Below the pieces are notes generated by a model. The model saw only the letters and a list, made by a program, of their open reading frames with translations, was not told the origin of the DNA and ran no database searches. A stretch of DNA of 64,000 nt from Endomychus coccineus (lineage: Eukaryota > Arthropoda > Insecta > Coleoptera > Endomychidae): assembly GCA_958510875.1 (NCBI GenBank), contig OY294067.1, forward strand, positions 57,300,039 to 57,364,038, given 5' to 3'. Position numbers and translations under genes: made by a program. Each line of letters begins with the position of its first letter. The stretch's first letter is position 1. This document shows, one piece after another, positions 53,962-64,000 of this stretch.

Positions 53962-54394
53962 AATATTATGTTTAGATTTAATGAGCAAAAACGGACCTGT
54001 TCTCACATCCGCATATTGAACGTGTATCATCCATGAAATTTAGATAAATTTCGTTGATGATATATGATGTCCATTTACATATATATAGTCTGCTAGTAAA
54101 GGGTTTGGTTGAAATCAGCGATACGAATACATGAATATCCTCTGAGTTATCGTTCGTGGCATTGATTTCCACATGGCGAGTACTTAATGTTTCTGATACC
54201 ATAATATATTTCCACCAATTCCAGTTCTTCTTCTTCAACTTGTCTTGCAACTTGCATCGCGATTGTTGAATTGTATTGTTGGTCACTTCGTGGGAATGAA
54301 ATATAATCCCTCCAATACCAATTCATTTCTCCAGTTCATTGAGTTGCGGATTGATTATGCGTTACAATACATCGACTTTATGTCAACATTTCGA

Positions 54395-55325
54395 TAACCA
54401 TTACAGGTGGCATCTTCACGGCAGGCTTGAGGCTTAAACTGTACCTTATTGTCATGGTTTCTGTAGCTGTATTCATGGTAGGACAAAACATTTGACTGTT
54501 TTATTACGGTGCTTAACACTGTTCTGGGACCTGACACTGCAGCTGTGTGATCTTGGGCGAAATGGAATTTTCGAGGATGGGCTTGCAAATGTGGGAACGT
54601 AATATCCTGAGTCACGACTTAGATTATTTCGATGTTTCAGGATTGCTATCGCTTCAAAAATTTTTCACTGATAGAAGTTTAAGGCTTGGTGTAGAATTGT
54701 AGTATTCTCGAAAAGGATGTGAAGATTAGTGTCAAACCTATGTTCCGCAAGTACAGATCTACTGGTGTCACGAAGCCTTGTATAACGCTCATGTTATTTC
54801 ACACGGGTAGCTACTGTATGACCTGTTTCACCAATGTAGACGTTACCACAAGAACAGGGAATGCTATAAAATATTGTATGATTATTTCATTCCCCATTCT
54901 TGCGGTAAACTCTACATTGGTGAAACAGGTCGTATAGTAGCTACCCGTATGAAAGAAGCTGTACAAAGCTTCGTGATAGCAGTAGATGCACTTGCGGAAC
55001 ATAAGTTTGACACTAATCTTCACATCTTTCTCCAAAAATTTTACAATCCCAACCCGAGCGCCCAACTTCCGCGGAACATTCTTGAAGTGAGAGAAATCCT
55101 AAAATATCGAAATGTTCTGAACCGTGACTCAGGATATTACCTCCCCAACGTCTGGAAACTCACACAACGGCAGGGTCAGATCCCATAACGGAGTTAACCA
55201 CCGGAATAAAGGCAGTGAACTGAATAGCGTGAAGGTTTTTGCCACAAAATACCGCTACAGAAACCAGGAGAATCAGTTTTAGTTCAAGCTTCAAGTCTGC
55301 CCTGAAGATTCCATCTTAATTTTAC
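54395..55325. mobile_element. Head-to-head pair of Penelope-like element fragments
   Basis: Minus-strand copy (54870 down to 54395) and plus-strand copy (54880-55325) are inverted, 5' ends facing. Both contain CTACATTGGTGAAACAGGTC, GTAGCTACCCGT, TTGCGGAACATA..TTTGACA, CGTGACTCAGGATATTAC and CTACAGAAACCA, and end near AAG.CTGCC.TGAAGAT.CCA. The plus copy encodes HSCGKLYIGETGRIVATRMK (GIY-YIG motif), AEHKFDT, then REILKYRNVLNRDSGYYLPN, the GIY-YIG nuclease tail of Penelope-like elements. RT is missing on both sides. Such inverted, 5'-truncated arrangements are known for Penelope-like insertions. Confidence 0.85.
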
Positions 55326-55607
55326 CGTTCATTCCCAAATAAACAATCAACTTCTGAAATTGTTCATGTATTTTGTTTCTAAATAATATATTATCATTTT
55401 GAACTAAGCAATTTTATCACATCATTTTCGGTTACAAATGCTATAAACTGTTTCGATCCTCCTAATAGTAATAATGAAATAATTTAAAATTAATGTTAAT
55501 CTCATAATGTTATCAATCTACTATTAGTGGAGTCAATCTACGGAAAAATAAGACAAGCTTCGTAAAAATTTGATAGAGGTTAGCGAACTGGAAAAAAATG
55601 GGGACTC

Positions 55608-56076
55608 ATGATAAAAATAATAAGATCCTAAAATTTCTATTACCAATATTGGGTGGAACAATGTCTTATCTTCAAAAAACTGTTTTGCCTTTTTCTTAGG
55701 TCAGTCTTGGAGTTTTTTTTTTTTTGGACGCCTTAGACTTCTGTCTAAGGTTTGAAATTAGTACCCTTTTACTCTTGGTATTTGAGGAATTTGAGGAAAT
55801 TCAAATTAGGCTATTTTGGCCAAATTGCAACCACATTGGATGAAATTTGGTGAAAGAGTAGGGCGTGGCGATCACAATAAGAGGTTCAAATATGGGCTGA
55901 AAATATTGAATAGTTTTGCTCAAAATACTAATTTCAAACCTTAGCCGGAAGTCTAAAGGGTCCAAGCAAAAAACTCCAAAACTGACCTAAAAAGGGCAAA
56001 CAAACAGTTTTTTGAATGTTGGACATTCCACCCAATATTGGTAATAGAAATTTTAGGATCTTATTATTTCTATCAT
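55608..56076. mobile_element. Foldback element, 469 bp
   Basis: Arms of about 145 bp: AATAATAAGATCCTAAAATT at the left and its complement at the right (AATTTTAGGATCTTATTATT). Both contain CAATATTGGGTGGAA, GTTTT..TTTG.C..TTTT..GGTCAG and TTAGACTTC.G.CTAAGGTTTG (or complements). The ~160-bp centre has no ORF. Nonautonomous. Confidence 0.88.
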
Positions 56077-56199
56077 AAGACAGTAATACAAGAAAACCGC
56101 GCTTGACGTTGTCAGTTGTAGGCTTTTATGTGTTATAAATATGGAATAGTTATAGCATTACTCAATGTATCTTGCATAGTACAGGAGGACAACTTGAAA

Positions 56200-56345
56200 A
56201 TTCTAAGCTTCCGGATGGATTCCGTGTCACAATAGCAAGACTCAATGCCGGAGTTTTGGCCAAAATTACAAGAGGCATCTTCATGGCAGGCTTGAGTCAC
56301 CAGTAATTATTGCGTAACGTCGACATTGATTCGTGCTACGGTGAC
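56200..56345 (-). mobile_element. Penelope-like 3' end fragment
   Basis: The complement contains CTCAAGCCTGCCATGAAGAT.CC, the same 3' motif as both arms of the pair at 54.4-55.3 kb. Isolated piece. Confidence 0.55.
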
Positions 56346-56762
56346 GTGAAATCCATCAGGAAGCCAACATTTTTCATTAGTTGTATTCAAATACAATTCA
56401 TGCTTTGACCGCTTACAATAATTCCTAGGCATCATAAACTTCTCAATACTCAGGTGACACTCCTCCTGAGACTTCTCTTTTAGATGAATACTGTTGTCAT
56501 TATAGTTCAAGAAAATACTATAATTCTATTTGAAAAACTGTCTAGCATATCGCTCGAAATGAGGCTACCCCAACCAAAAACAATACAGTTCCTATTTTCA
56601 CAACTTCATAGCGATCTGCATAGTTTCAGCTCCATAGACCAATAGGATTGGTGCAATCGTCTCCAGAGGAATAAAAGCGAACCACTGAAAGTGAAAACCA
56701 CCAAAGTGAATGCAATCTAATAATTAATGGAATCAGCCGAAAGTATGAAACTTCACGAATTT

Positions 56763-56935
56763 GGACATACGCGAAGCGTACTTTTTAGAAATGTATTAGG
56801 TAAATATTATAGAATATCCGTTTCAAATAATCTAAAAGTGAACTAATTCAAGTTGTTACGTATTGGAGTTTTGATATAATATCAATTCAAATTCATATCT
56901 AGGACCTCACATTCAAATCGGAAAATATCCCTCTA
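56763..56935 (+). repeat. Direct repeat F, right copy, interrupted by a mariner at TA
   Basis: Matches 53784-53961 up to CCCTCTA. At that point a mariner begins, so the left copy shows the empty site. Confidence 0.8.
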
Positions 56936-57738
56936 CGAGGGCAAGGTGGAGAGTTCCCGAAAAATAAAATAGATGGCGTCACAATCGAAAATCCCATGTG
57001 ACATTTGTGACGTAACATCTTTAACTAGAACGCATTAAAATTTTCAGACTTATTTCTCAATTAGTTTTGTTTTGACCCATCGAAAGCAAGATTTTTGTAC
57101 ACATGGAAAAAGAGAATTTCTCGTCTTGATTGAACAGTATTTCTTGCATGAGAAAAGCATCACGCAAACCACAGCATCGCTTGTTAAACATTATGGGGAC
57201 ACTTCACCTTCGATTGATTTACAAGTGGTTTACTGATTTTCGTTGTGGTAGTATGACCACGATGGATGTCGAACGTTCTGGTCGTCCAGCTTTACATCGC
57301 CGATAAAGAAGAAATCGTCGATAAAATTCACGGTATGACTTCAGACCTTTGGCGAGTTAAGTGCACGTGATTTTTGAGGCTATGAGCATCTCTATTGGAT
57401 GACTTCGAAATATTTTGCATAAATTTTTGAATACGAGAAACCTATCTGCCAGGGCGGTGCCGCATTTGCTCTCTGTTGGCAACAAGCGGGACACAACTTT
57501 AAAGGAGGGTTTGGGGTTGTTCAAGCATAATAAGAAGGACTTTTTGCATCGTTTCGTAACCGTAGACGAAACATGGATTCATCACAACATACCAGAGACC
57601 AAAGAACAATCGAAACCGTAGACTTTGTTTTCGAATCGAAGCCGAAAAAGGCTAAAGTAGGTTTATCGGTCAACAAAGTCATGGCGACAGTTTTTTGGGA
57701 TGCACATGGCATCGTTCATGTCGATTATCTTGTGTTTC
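56936..57738 (+). mobile_element. Mariner, 3'-truncated and decayed
   Basis: Starts CGAGGGCAAGGTGGAGAG after TA. Coding relics, in several frames: EQYFLHEKSITQTTA, TLRLIYKWFTDFRCGSMTTM, DVERSGRP, VLGV-like gap, FLNTRNLSARAVPHLLSVGN, KRDTTLKEGLGLF, KKDFLHRFVTVDETWIHHNI, PETKEQSKP, and FFGMHMASFMSIIL. The first catalytic Asp (VDETW) survives; the sequence ends before the second, near 57738. The closest relative in the window is the split copy at 17.9/19.4 kb. Confidence 0.88.
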
Positions 57739-57744
57739 TGTAAT

Positions 57745-59690
57745 TGATTGATTTTCGTTGCCGTTTTACACATGCAGATTGATCTTACTTACGTGAGGTG
57801 GACTTTTGTTTATTAAAAAAGCTAATTTAAAAGAGTTGACACTATAGATATATTGAATGTTGTTGTCCCCCGTTTAGTCTATTAAAAACGGTTCAATATA
57901 AGTTAAGTTTATTTGAGTTAAAAATGTATGTGTTATGAGAAGATGTGCTTACGATACCTATATGAAATGTTGAATGAATAATTTGTTATCTTAAAATCTG
58001 TTAACAAGTAAACTAAAGCAACTTACTTGGAATTAAAATATAAAACTGATCTCAATGATGGATCTAAAATAACTCGTGTGAGCACGCCACAGATACACTA
58101 TACTATAACACTATGAATAATAAGCAATCACGCTTATCCACTAGAAAATCTAAAACTAGGCACGAAGTATCGGAGCAATAACTTTATTCGTCCAGTTACC
58201 GGACGAATAGCTCCACGTCCAAGATTTCAATCGGGGGGGCTGGGACAACTAATTTGAAAAAAGAGGTTTCAAAATGAATTTTCTCTGCTGGCTATGGCAT
58301 GGTATTTTAGGAGGTATTTATAATAGTGATTATATAGAATTTAGCTAGATTATTACGATTCTAAGCTGCTGATATGCTGTAGTGGTAATGAGACATAGCA
58401 CTTTAGGGTGAAAATCGTTCTGTTCAGCAACAGTAACAGGTTGATAAGAAATTGGCCGTTAGTTGTTTCATTTAAACATTCGTCATACTGATATACCACT
58501 GATATATTCGACGTGTAGTAGATATGAAACAATCCTTGTCAGAGAGCTTCAATTTCCATCTAATCCGCCGTAAATTATGTTGATGTTGAACACTTTGATC
58601 ACAATCTACATAACTTCATCAAGTTAGAACATACATTTCTGTCTGAATGTAAATACACTCTCTCAACAACACTGATTCTGCAACTTTGTTGGCAGCATTG
58701 GAGGTAATTTGTGAGAGATACTGGACGTATAATACAGTCTCGTTGCAGGAACGAATGAATACGTATAATTGGTTTGATGCAACATCGTAAAAGACAACTG
58801 CAAGACAATAAAGACTACTTTCAAAGCGAACCTGTGCTATTGCGCAAGAAATTGTATTATAAAATTAGTTATAATGTCTTGAATCTTATCTTGGAACTGA
58901 GTTATAAAATCTACTTTGTGCACTCATTGTCAAAGCGCCTTCAAATCTAAACTTCCAAATTAAGACTGATAGAAGGTAAGTGGAATTTCTTGCAGAGAAA
59001 TATGTTAAGCAAACCGGAATCAGTAAAGTCATGATATGGGAACATGCAGGATTATTTGGCCTATTGAGGTTAGCAAGTCATTAAATGTTCAATTCAGATT
59101 TTCTTCAATGCTACATTTTGTCCTTTCCTTTGATCTGTCATGAAGCTAACAAGTCCAATTACAGTTTCATCGTGATTTAAACTAATAAAGTTAGGTATTG
59201 AAGACTGCGAAGAGGATGAAGATTAGAAGTTAAAGTTTAGAAAAAATAATAAACTCAGGTTTTTGACGTTTCATTTAAAATAACGCATCAAAGAGATATT
59301 ACTTTCAGCAGATAGTGCTCGCATTACCTAAAACAATACTGCATTTTATGAAGAAAGTTGACAAACTTGTGGTTTAGATCAATTTGAACGTTTTGGCCCT
59401 AAGCACTTCTTCGCCTGCCCCGTAGGAGTTACATTTTAGGGAGTAGAGATTCAAAGCAACCATCAATTTGTAAATCAATAGAATATGAATCGATTTTTCA
59501 GATCTCTGGATCGATCACTACTATTTCGAGGGTGCTGATTCCTTTGTTTTCACTTGGGACAGGTTTTTGGGCCACTCTGTCTGAGAAATGTTCAAAATTC
59601 TGGAAAAAGCCTGTACATTCTAACATTATTCTATATGATCGTGTTTGGTGTCGTTCCCCACTAAATCGGTGACGAAAAAATGAAATTTAC
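57745..59690. other. No gene recognised; one perfect hairpin
   Basis: A hairpin TATTCGTCCAGTTACCGGACGAATA lies at about 58187-58211 in a GC-richer patch ending in a G-run (58232-58238). Otherwise AT-rich with no readable protein on either strand. Confidence 0.5.
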
Positions 59691-59697
59691 CATTATG

Positions 59698-59910
59698 TGA
59701 GATCAGAATCTCACAATTCAGTGGAGCGAGGGGGATTCGAAACTATAAAAACCGGCGTTTCTTGCCTTGCCGATGACTGGCGTGTGTGCCGATCGTACCT
59801 GCGCCGATTATTCCACCCTCATTTTCCGTTTTCAGTGTCGAGTTCTGAGGTTTGGGAACGATGCATAAATTTGGAATAAATGTTGGTCTTTTTCTCAAAA
59901 AAAAAAATGT
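59698..59910 (+). promoter_or_regulatory. Compact TATA-to-AATAAA unit followed by an A-run
   Basis: TGTGAGATCAGAATCTCACA (palindrome, 59697), CTATAAAA (about 59742), about 120 bp of GC-richer sequence, then AATAAA (59875) and, 20-odd bases later, an A-run (59899-59909). The spacing fits a short RNA polymerase II transcription unit or a solo LTR. No second copy is visible. A 60-residue ORF inside (59697-59879) has no domain. Confidence 0.35.
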
Positions 59911-59911
59911 T

Positions 59912-61980
59912 ATGGTGTCTTTTCCGAATAATTTTATGTTGCTGACTGCGAACATAGCCGATAATATGTATTAAAATAAGCTCACATAGTGACAGTGACT
60001 GGTAATGCAAGCGTATATCCAAAGCAAACACATTTTTGCTACGTCATTAGGGAATATAGGGTCCAGACTAGCAACTCGCCTATAGTTTTCACGACCACCA
60101 AATTTAAAATCTTCTACTTTGTTTGCCACCTCACTCGGACTTGGTCACTTGGGGTATCTTTTTTTTGGCTCTTCAAATACATTTAATAATCAATATATGT
60201 CGAAGTGGCTAAAAAATGATCCAAGTAGTTGTAACAACATATCAAATAGGTAAATTATTCTCTACTGCATATGATAAAGCTGCGACCCATGAAAATGTAG
60301 AATTTCAACCCAAGTATTTTTCCTGATTATATGTTTGCATCAAGGTTAGTAACTTGCCAGAAAATCGAAATGGCGAACGAAATGGTCCTGTGCCGTCTGC
60401 TGCATAAATACAACCAGGAGTAAACATAATAGGAAACGTTTGATACAAGTAGGAACACTAGAAGGAACACAAAGAGGGACGGTTGATGAAACATGAAGAG
60501 AAACACAAAGAGAACAGCGAGAAAAAGCACAAAATTAGCCAAAGAAAAAACGAGAGTCAACAAAAGTAAGACAAAATAAACAAACGCCCGCGCTAAAAGA
60601 ATCACCACTTACTATTTCACCACTTCTTCATTGTATTGATTGAAAGACTTAAAGACAACGTTAGCCACAAATAGTTTGAGTTTCTCAATGGGCTTCAACA
60701 GAAAAAGGTGGAAAAACAATTGGATAAAATTAAAAAACGCAAAGGCTTGCTACTGAAATAATAACATGAAGATTAGAAAAGCGTCAGCCCATAATCTACT
60801 GTGAAGAAATCGATTCTATTTCGATATCTGGCGAAATATGGATAGAATGTCGAAGTTCCCCCACAGTGTTGCCGGCTAGTCATAGAAATATGGACATAAC
60901 AGTTTCATAGTTTTTCAGTGATAGAAAAAACATTTTCAAAAAATATCATTTACTAGCATAATAATAATATTACGTAATACTATAAAATATAAATTATAAT
61001 GCTTAAGTATCAATAAATTTAACGAAAAGTATTTTATTGATTTGTAACTCAACACAGCCTACGGCTCGTCCTGGATTCTTGTCTACTCGTCCCTAAAAAA
61101 CAGTATTTTCGTCCTTGTTATGTAAATTACTATTACAACATTAATTTATCAACCATTACCGTCTTTATGGCCACTTAGCCACTCTACTGATGGTTAAGAA
61201 AAGATCGAAGTAAAATTTCTTCGGCACTATGTTGTATAGTTTCTATCGAGGTTTGGACGAATAATAGACCTTGTGACAGAAATAAATAAGATACGAGATA
61301 AAATATTATTTTATGCAATTTAGTTCCACAACAGTGTGCCCTCATTAGTCATGCAAAAGATGGGATCTTTCGGTTTCTTTGGCAAACTGTTTTGGATAAA
61401 TAAAGTTTTAGGTAGGGGCCGAGTAGTGATTCTCTCGATTACAACCATTACAACTTATAGTGTAAGGGTAGGGCGTAGAAGTCATAAAAAGTATGTCGTA
61501 AAACCAGAATTTATTGAGAATGGGGAATTTTATTTTATCTGTTTATATATCTTGGCACATAATAAAGTATTTGATTTTACCATGGGTTAGATTTGAATTG
61601 CTTATTCGCATATTAATTTAAACGAAAATAGGAGAAGAATTATAAACAATTACCGAATTTGTCTTTTGGCGTAACTTTTGACTCGTTATTCGAAGAACCA
61701 ATGCATACGATTTTTGATCTTTCCGACGGTATTCTCGAGCTAATCAAAATATACTTGATTTTGTGGAAAATCGAGAACATTGCTTTTACAATCTTCGAAA
61801 AATAAAGTTATTTTGAAAACAGTTTTTCTCGATTATCCGGAAAATGGACAGGGTTCAGCATTTTAAGGTTCCTTAAATTGTAATTTCCCGAAAAATGTTT
61901 AGTATTCCGTTCGAAAATACCATTGGAAATTCAAAAATATTCCTATTCATTTTGGTTTATTATCATAGAATGAATAATAA
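59912..61980. other. No gene recognised
   Basis: The A-rich strand at 60440-60600 is purine-biased, which opens a spurious hydrophobic minus-strand ORF. No mobile-element protein, RNA gene or exon recognised. Confidence 0.5.
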
Positions 61981-61983
61981 ACA

Positions 61984-62602
61984 AATTATGTGGCTTATAT
62001 TGCTGAATTAGCTTTTTATTGATTGTAAGCATCCTCCAACTCAATAAAAAAAAATTGTGCGTAGAGAAGGGAAATCTTGCATTGACCCCTGGGGGGGAGC
62101 CTCACTGCACTACGGTCATTAGTGTCCCATGTCCGCCGACCAACCGCGTCTGACGTGCACTGACACGGCACATGCATGGGTGTCTCTTCTTTCACGTCGC
62201 AACCCTTGCATCTGGACTGATCTACCAGACCCATCATGCGGACATTTTTGTTACATTGTACGTGTCCGGTCAGGAATGCAACAAGATTCTTTATTGCTTT
62301 TCTGCTGAACGTCAGTAGATTTTTTACTCGTTGCTGCTGAACGTCACCCATTAGCCGCTTGGAGTGCGACATACTAAGCAGTTCCCCACAGGTTGGCTCT
62401 GGTTCAATCAGGGATTGTCCGCCCCCACTTTAGCGAGTGCAACGGTAGTTTCAGTCCCATCTCTTATGATTTCCTCAGACTCCCATATGAGTGTAACTCT
62501 ATTGGGGTTCTTTACTAGTGACGTTAGCTCTTTAACACAATCGAATACACCTGGGGAGGTGATTGTATACGACTCCAGTGCCTTAAGCACTTCTGTGTTG
62601 CT
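61984..62602 (-). mobile_element. LINE (family B) fragment: RNase H and C-terminal tail
   Basis: Minus strand from 62602: IIASNTEVLKALESYTITSP, VFDCVKELTSLVKNPNRVTL, IWESEEIIRDGTETTVALAK (degenerate form of the WVPGHxGxxGNExADxLA catalytic block), VGADNP, a stop, EPEPTCGELLS, then ORF 62372-62016: RKAIKNLVAFLTGHVQCNKN, LVDQSRCKGCDVKEETPMHV and PCQC. This is the RNase H plus zinc-finger-like tail of a LINE carrying RNase H. 3' end near 61984 (complement of TTATTGATTGTAAGCATCCT). Confidence 0.85.
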
Positions 62603-63575
62603 CGCTATGATTTTTTTTATACTTTGACTACACGAGAGGGAAATCTTAATGTTCGAAGAACATCCTGTGAGCCAGCGGAGAGGAGATAGGCATCCGATAT
62701 CTTATTGAAGGTTTAGAGGGTATATGCATATGGAAAACCTCATTAGGTAAAAATAGCTTCGTTGTTCGATAAAAAAATTAAGCCTGATAGGGAAGAAGTT
62801 CGGCAGGTCTCAAGCTTGACAATGAAGGGTGGACTACCTTTGGGCTCGTCTAGTCCACCTATCCGGAATCACTTGAAGTGGAACAACAGACGAGATTTCT
62901 GATGAACACCGACCATGGAAATATCTATAGAAAGGGAGGGATCTCCCACCTTTCTGGGATGTTCTAGAGAGGTCAATGAAGTCGTAAGTGTGACATTATC
63001 AATCAAACACTTCTGGATGGAATCCAAGATCTTCAGCATATGTTTGGGAGCCGAACTCCAAACATGTGAGAAATGCTCCAGGACAGGTCGAATATGTGCC
63101 TTGTAGATTTTGAGAGGAGCGACTGGGATGTGAACTAGTTCTTGGCTCGGAATAGGAAACCAAGTTTTCATGAGGCAGTTGTCGCAATGGACCTCACATC
63201 ATCGTCTCATGAGAGGATGCTGTTGGTAGTGATCCCGAGCATGGTTATGGAAGACTTCATAGGAATAGTTGTACCTGCCATCATCATATTAGGGATTGTG
63301 CATTCCTGGAGAAGACGCAAGCTTGCGTTTTGGTTGCATTAAAGTCTAATAGATTTCCAGATCCCCATTTCTGAATCTTTGCCAGATCTTCATCAACTAC
63401 GTCAACCTGTCTCTCGTCTCGCTCCTCCGGCTTCATCAGATGGTATAGGGGCTCTAGGTCACTTACAGCAGGTCGTTTATATGGAGCAGAAACAAAGTTC
63501 GTGCCGATACGGATCCCTGAGGAACAGTGATTTCTCTATTCTCATAGGCTCTTCCCCTCATAATTCGAGCACATG
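62603..63575 (-). mobile_element. Jockey-like LINE (family A), inserted in a family B LINE
   Basis: Minus strand. The 3' A-run (complement TTTTTTTTA at 62610) abuts family B codons at 62602, so this copy inserted there. From the 5' side: RT and thumb pieces, ISRMVQ-like, VRSIATTAS (63180), SRSSQNLQGTYSTCP or YKAHIRPVLEHFSHVWSSAP (63100), KILDSIQKCLIDNVTLTTSL, LEHPRKVGDPSLSIDISMVG. 5'-truncated near 63575 with many frameshifts. Confidence 0.85.
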
Positions 63576-63599
63576 TTGTGATTGCTAGTATTTTTGCTT

Positions 63600-63675
63600 G
63601 GAACTATGTGGTTTATATTGCTCAATTGGATTTATATTGATTGTCAGCATCCTGCAATAAAATAAAAATGTTACT
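63600..63675 (-). mobile_element. LINE (family B) 3' end, second copy
   Basis: CTATGTGGTTTATATTGCTC..TTGGATTTATATTGATTGTCAGCATCCTGCAAT matches 61986-62042 in the same orientation, the end of the family B ORF plus 3' UTR. Only about 65 bp. Confidence 0.65.
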
Positions 63676-63679
63676 TATT

Positions 63680-64000
63680 ATGTCATCTTACCCTTGTTTC
63701 CTGGGGTAAAATGACGTACCTTGACATTAATTGAAAAAATACTATATTTTCGTCAAAATTGGCGACATCCATCTCATTTATTTTTGAATATCTTATGATT
63801 GTCTGGAAATACCATTGAATTACTAAAATATTGTATTAGATAAGTCAATTCAGACCCAAATTCTCTATATACTCGTATTGCATTCATTGTTCTTTTCTAT
63901 ATGAGCCGTAAAAAAATAGCCTTGTCTCTACCGAGATAACAATATTTTGCTATAGCAAAAGTAGTTCTTTTCGCAAACTAACAAGTTACGAAAATTGCTG
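63680..64000. other. No gene recognised
   Basis: AT-rich right edge of the window. Confidence 0.5.

Noticed and set aside
54355..54615. 86-residue minus-strand ORF as a gene
   Set aside because: It is the minus-oriented arm of the Penelope-like pair; the plus arm shows the corresponding frame is degraded.
60327..60608. 93-residue hydrophobic minus-strand ORF resembling a membrane protein
   Set aside because: It lies opposite a purine-biased strand; reading pyrimidine-rich DNA yields Phe/Leu/Val runs by composition alone. No splice context or conserved motif.
1..64000. tRNA, rRNA or snRNA genes
   Set aside because: No A-box/B-box pair with a cloverleaf or other recognisable structural RNA was found by reading; the tRNA-like match at 34874 is a primer-binding site.

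Overview
The window is AT-rich nuclear DNA from an insect. A beetle is plausible, but nothing in the sequence settles the order. The insect call rests on introns with GT/AG ends, a nicotinic acetylcholine receptor gene of insect type, and a typical insect set of mobile elements: mariner and Tc1-like, BEL/Pao, gypsy, jockey-like LINEs, Penelope-like and Crypton-like. Host coding sequence is under 3% of the window.

The main host gene is on the minus strand. Seven consecutive exons, from 46057 down to 15229, encode the C-terminal 381 residues or so of a nicotinic acetylcholine receptor alpha subunit: the ligand-binding segment before the vicinal cysteines, YTCC, M1, M2, M3, the cytoplasmic loop and M4. 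Exon phases agree at every junction. The 5' exons lie beyond the right edge or were not found. The introns (up to about 11.5 kb) are full of transposons. A second likely host gene, on the plus strand at 1642-2094, is a two-exon small protein with a basic N-terminus and an acidic, serine-rich C-terminus. It matches no family I know.

Layout from left to right: a tandem repeat and LINE relics (1-1.5 kb); the small gene (1.6-2.1 kb); a short-TIR element (3.5-4.1 kb); a decayed jockey-like LINE (5-6 kb); a foldback element (7.5-8.4 kb); a gypsy relic with a LINE inside it (11.1-12.9 kb); a large palindrome whose arms carry a Crypton-recombinase-like segment (13.25-14.83 kb); the last receptor exon (15.2-15.4 kb); repeat family D, Tc1 and split mariner relics (15.5-19.6 kb); a Crypton-like tyrosine recombinase pseudogene (19.6-20.4 kb); a 5'-truncated LINE with a clear target duplication (21.1-22.1 kb); more family D (22.6-23.9 kb); an inverted-repeat element (24.6-25.3 kb); receptor exons (25.5, 29.9-30.7 kb); a DDD transposon with very long TIRs (32.3-34.5 kb); a nearly complete BEL/Pao element (34.6-40.6 kb); LINE endonuclease and 3' fragments around receptor exons (41-46 kb); a full-length mariner (47.6-48.8 kb); an internally deleted BEL element (49.7-51.5 kb); Penelope-like fragments including a head-to-head pair (51.6-55.3 kb); a foldback element and a second mariner (55.6-57.7 kb); mostly unassigned DNA (57.7-62 kb); and nested LINEs (62-63.6 kb).

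The most unusual signal is a hammerhead-ribozyme-like fold, CTGATGA - stem II - GAAAC with matching stem I. It recurs in three copies of repeat family D and in a separate inverted pair at 30.15-30.24 kb. Nearly every mobile element here is broken; none looks fully autonomous.
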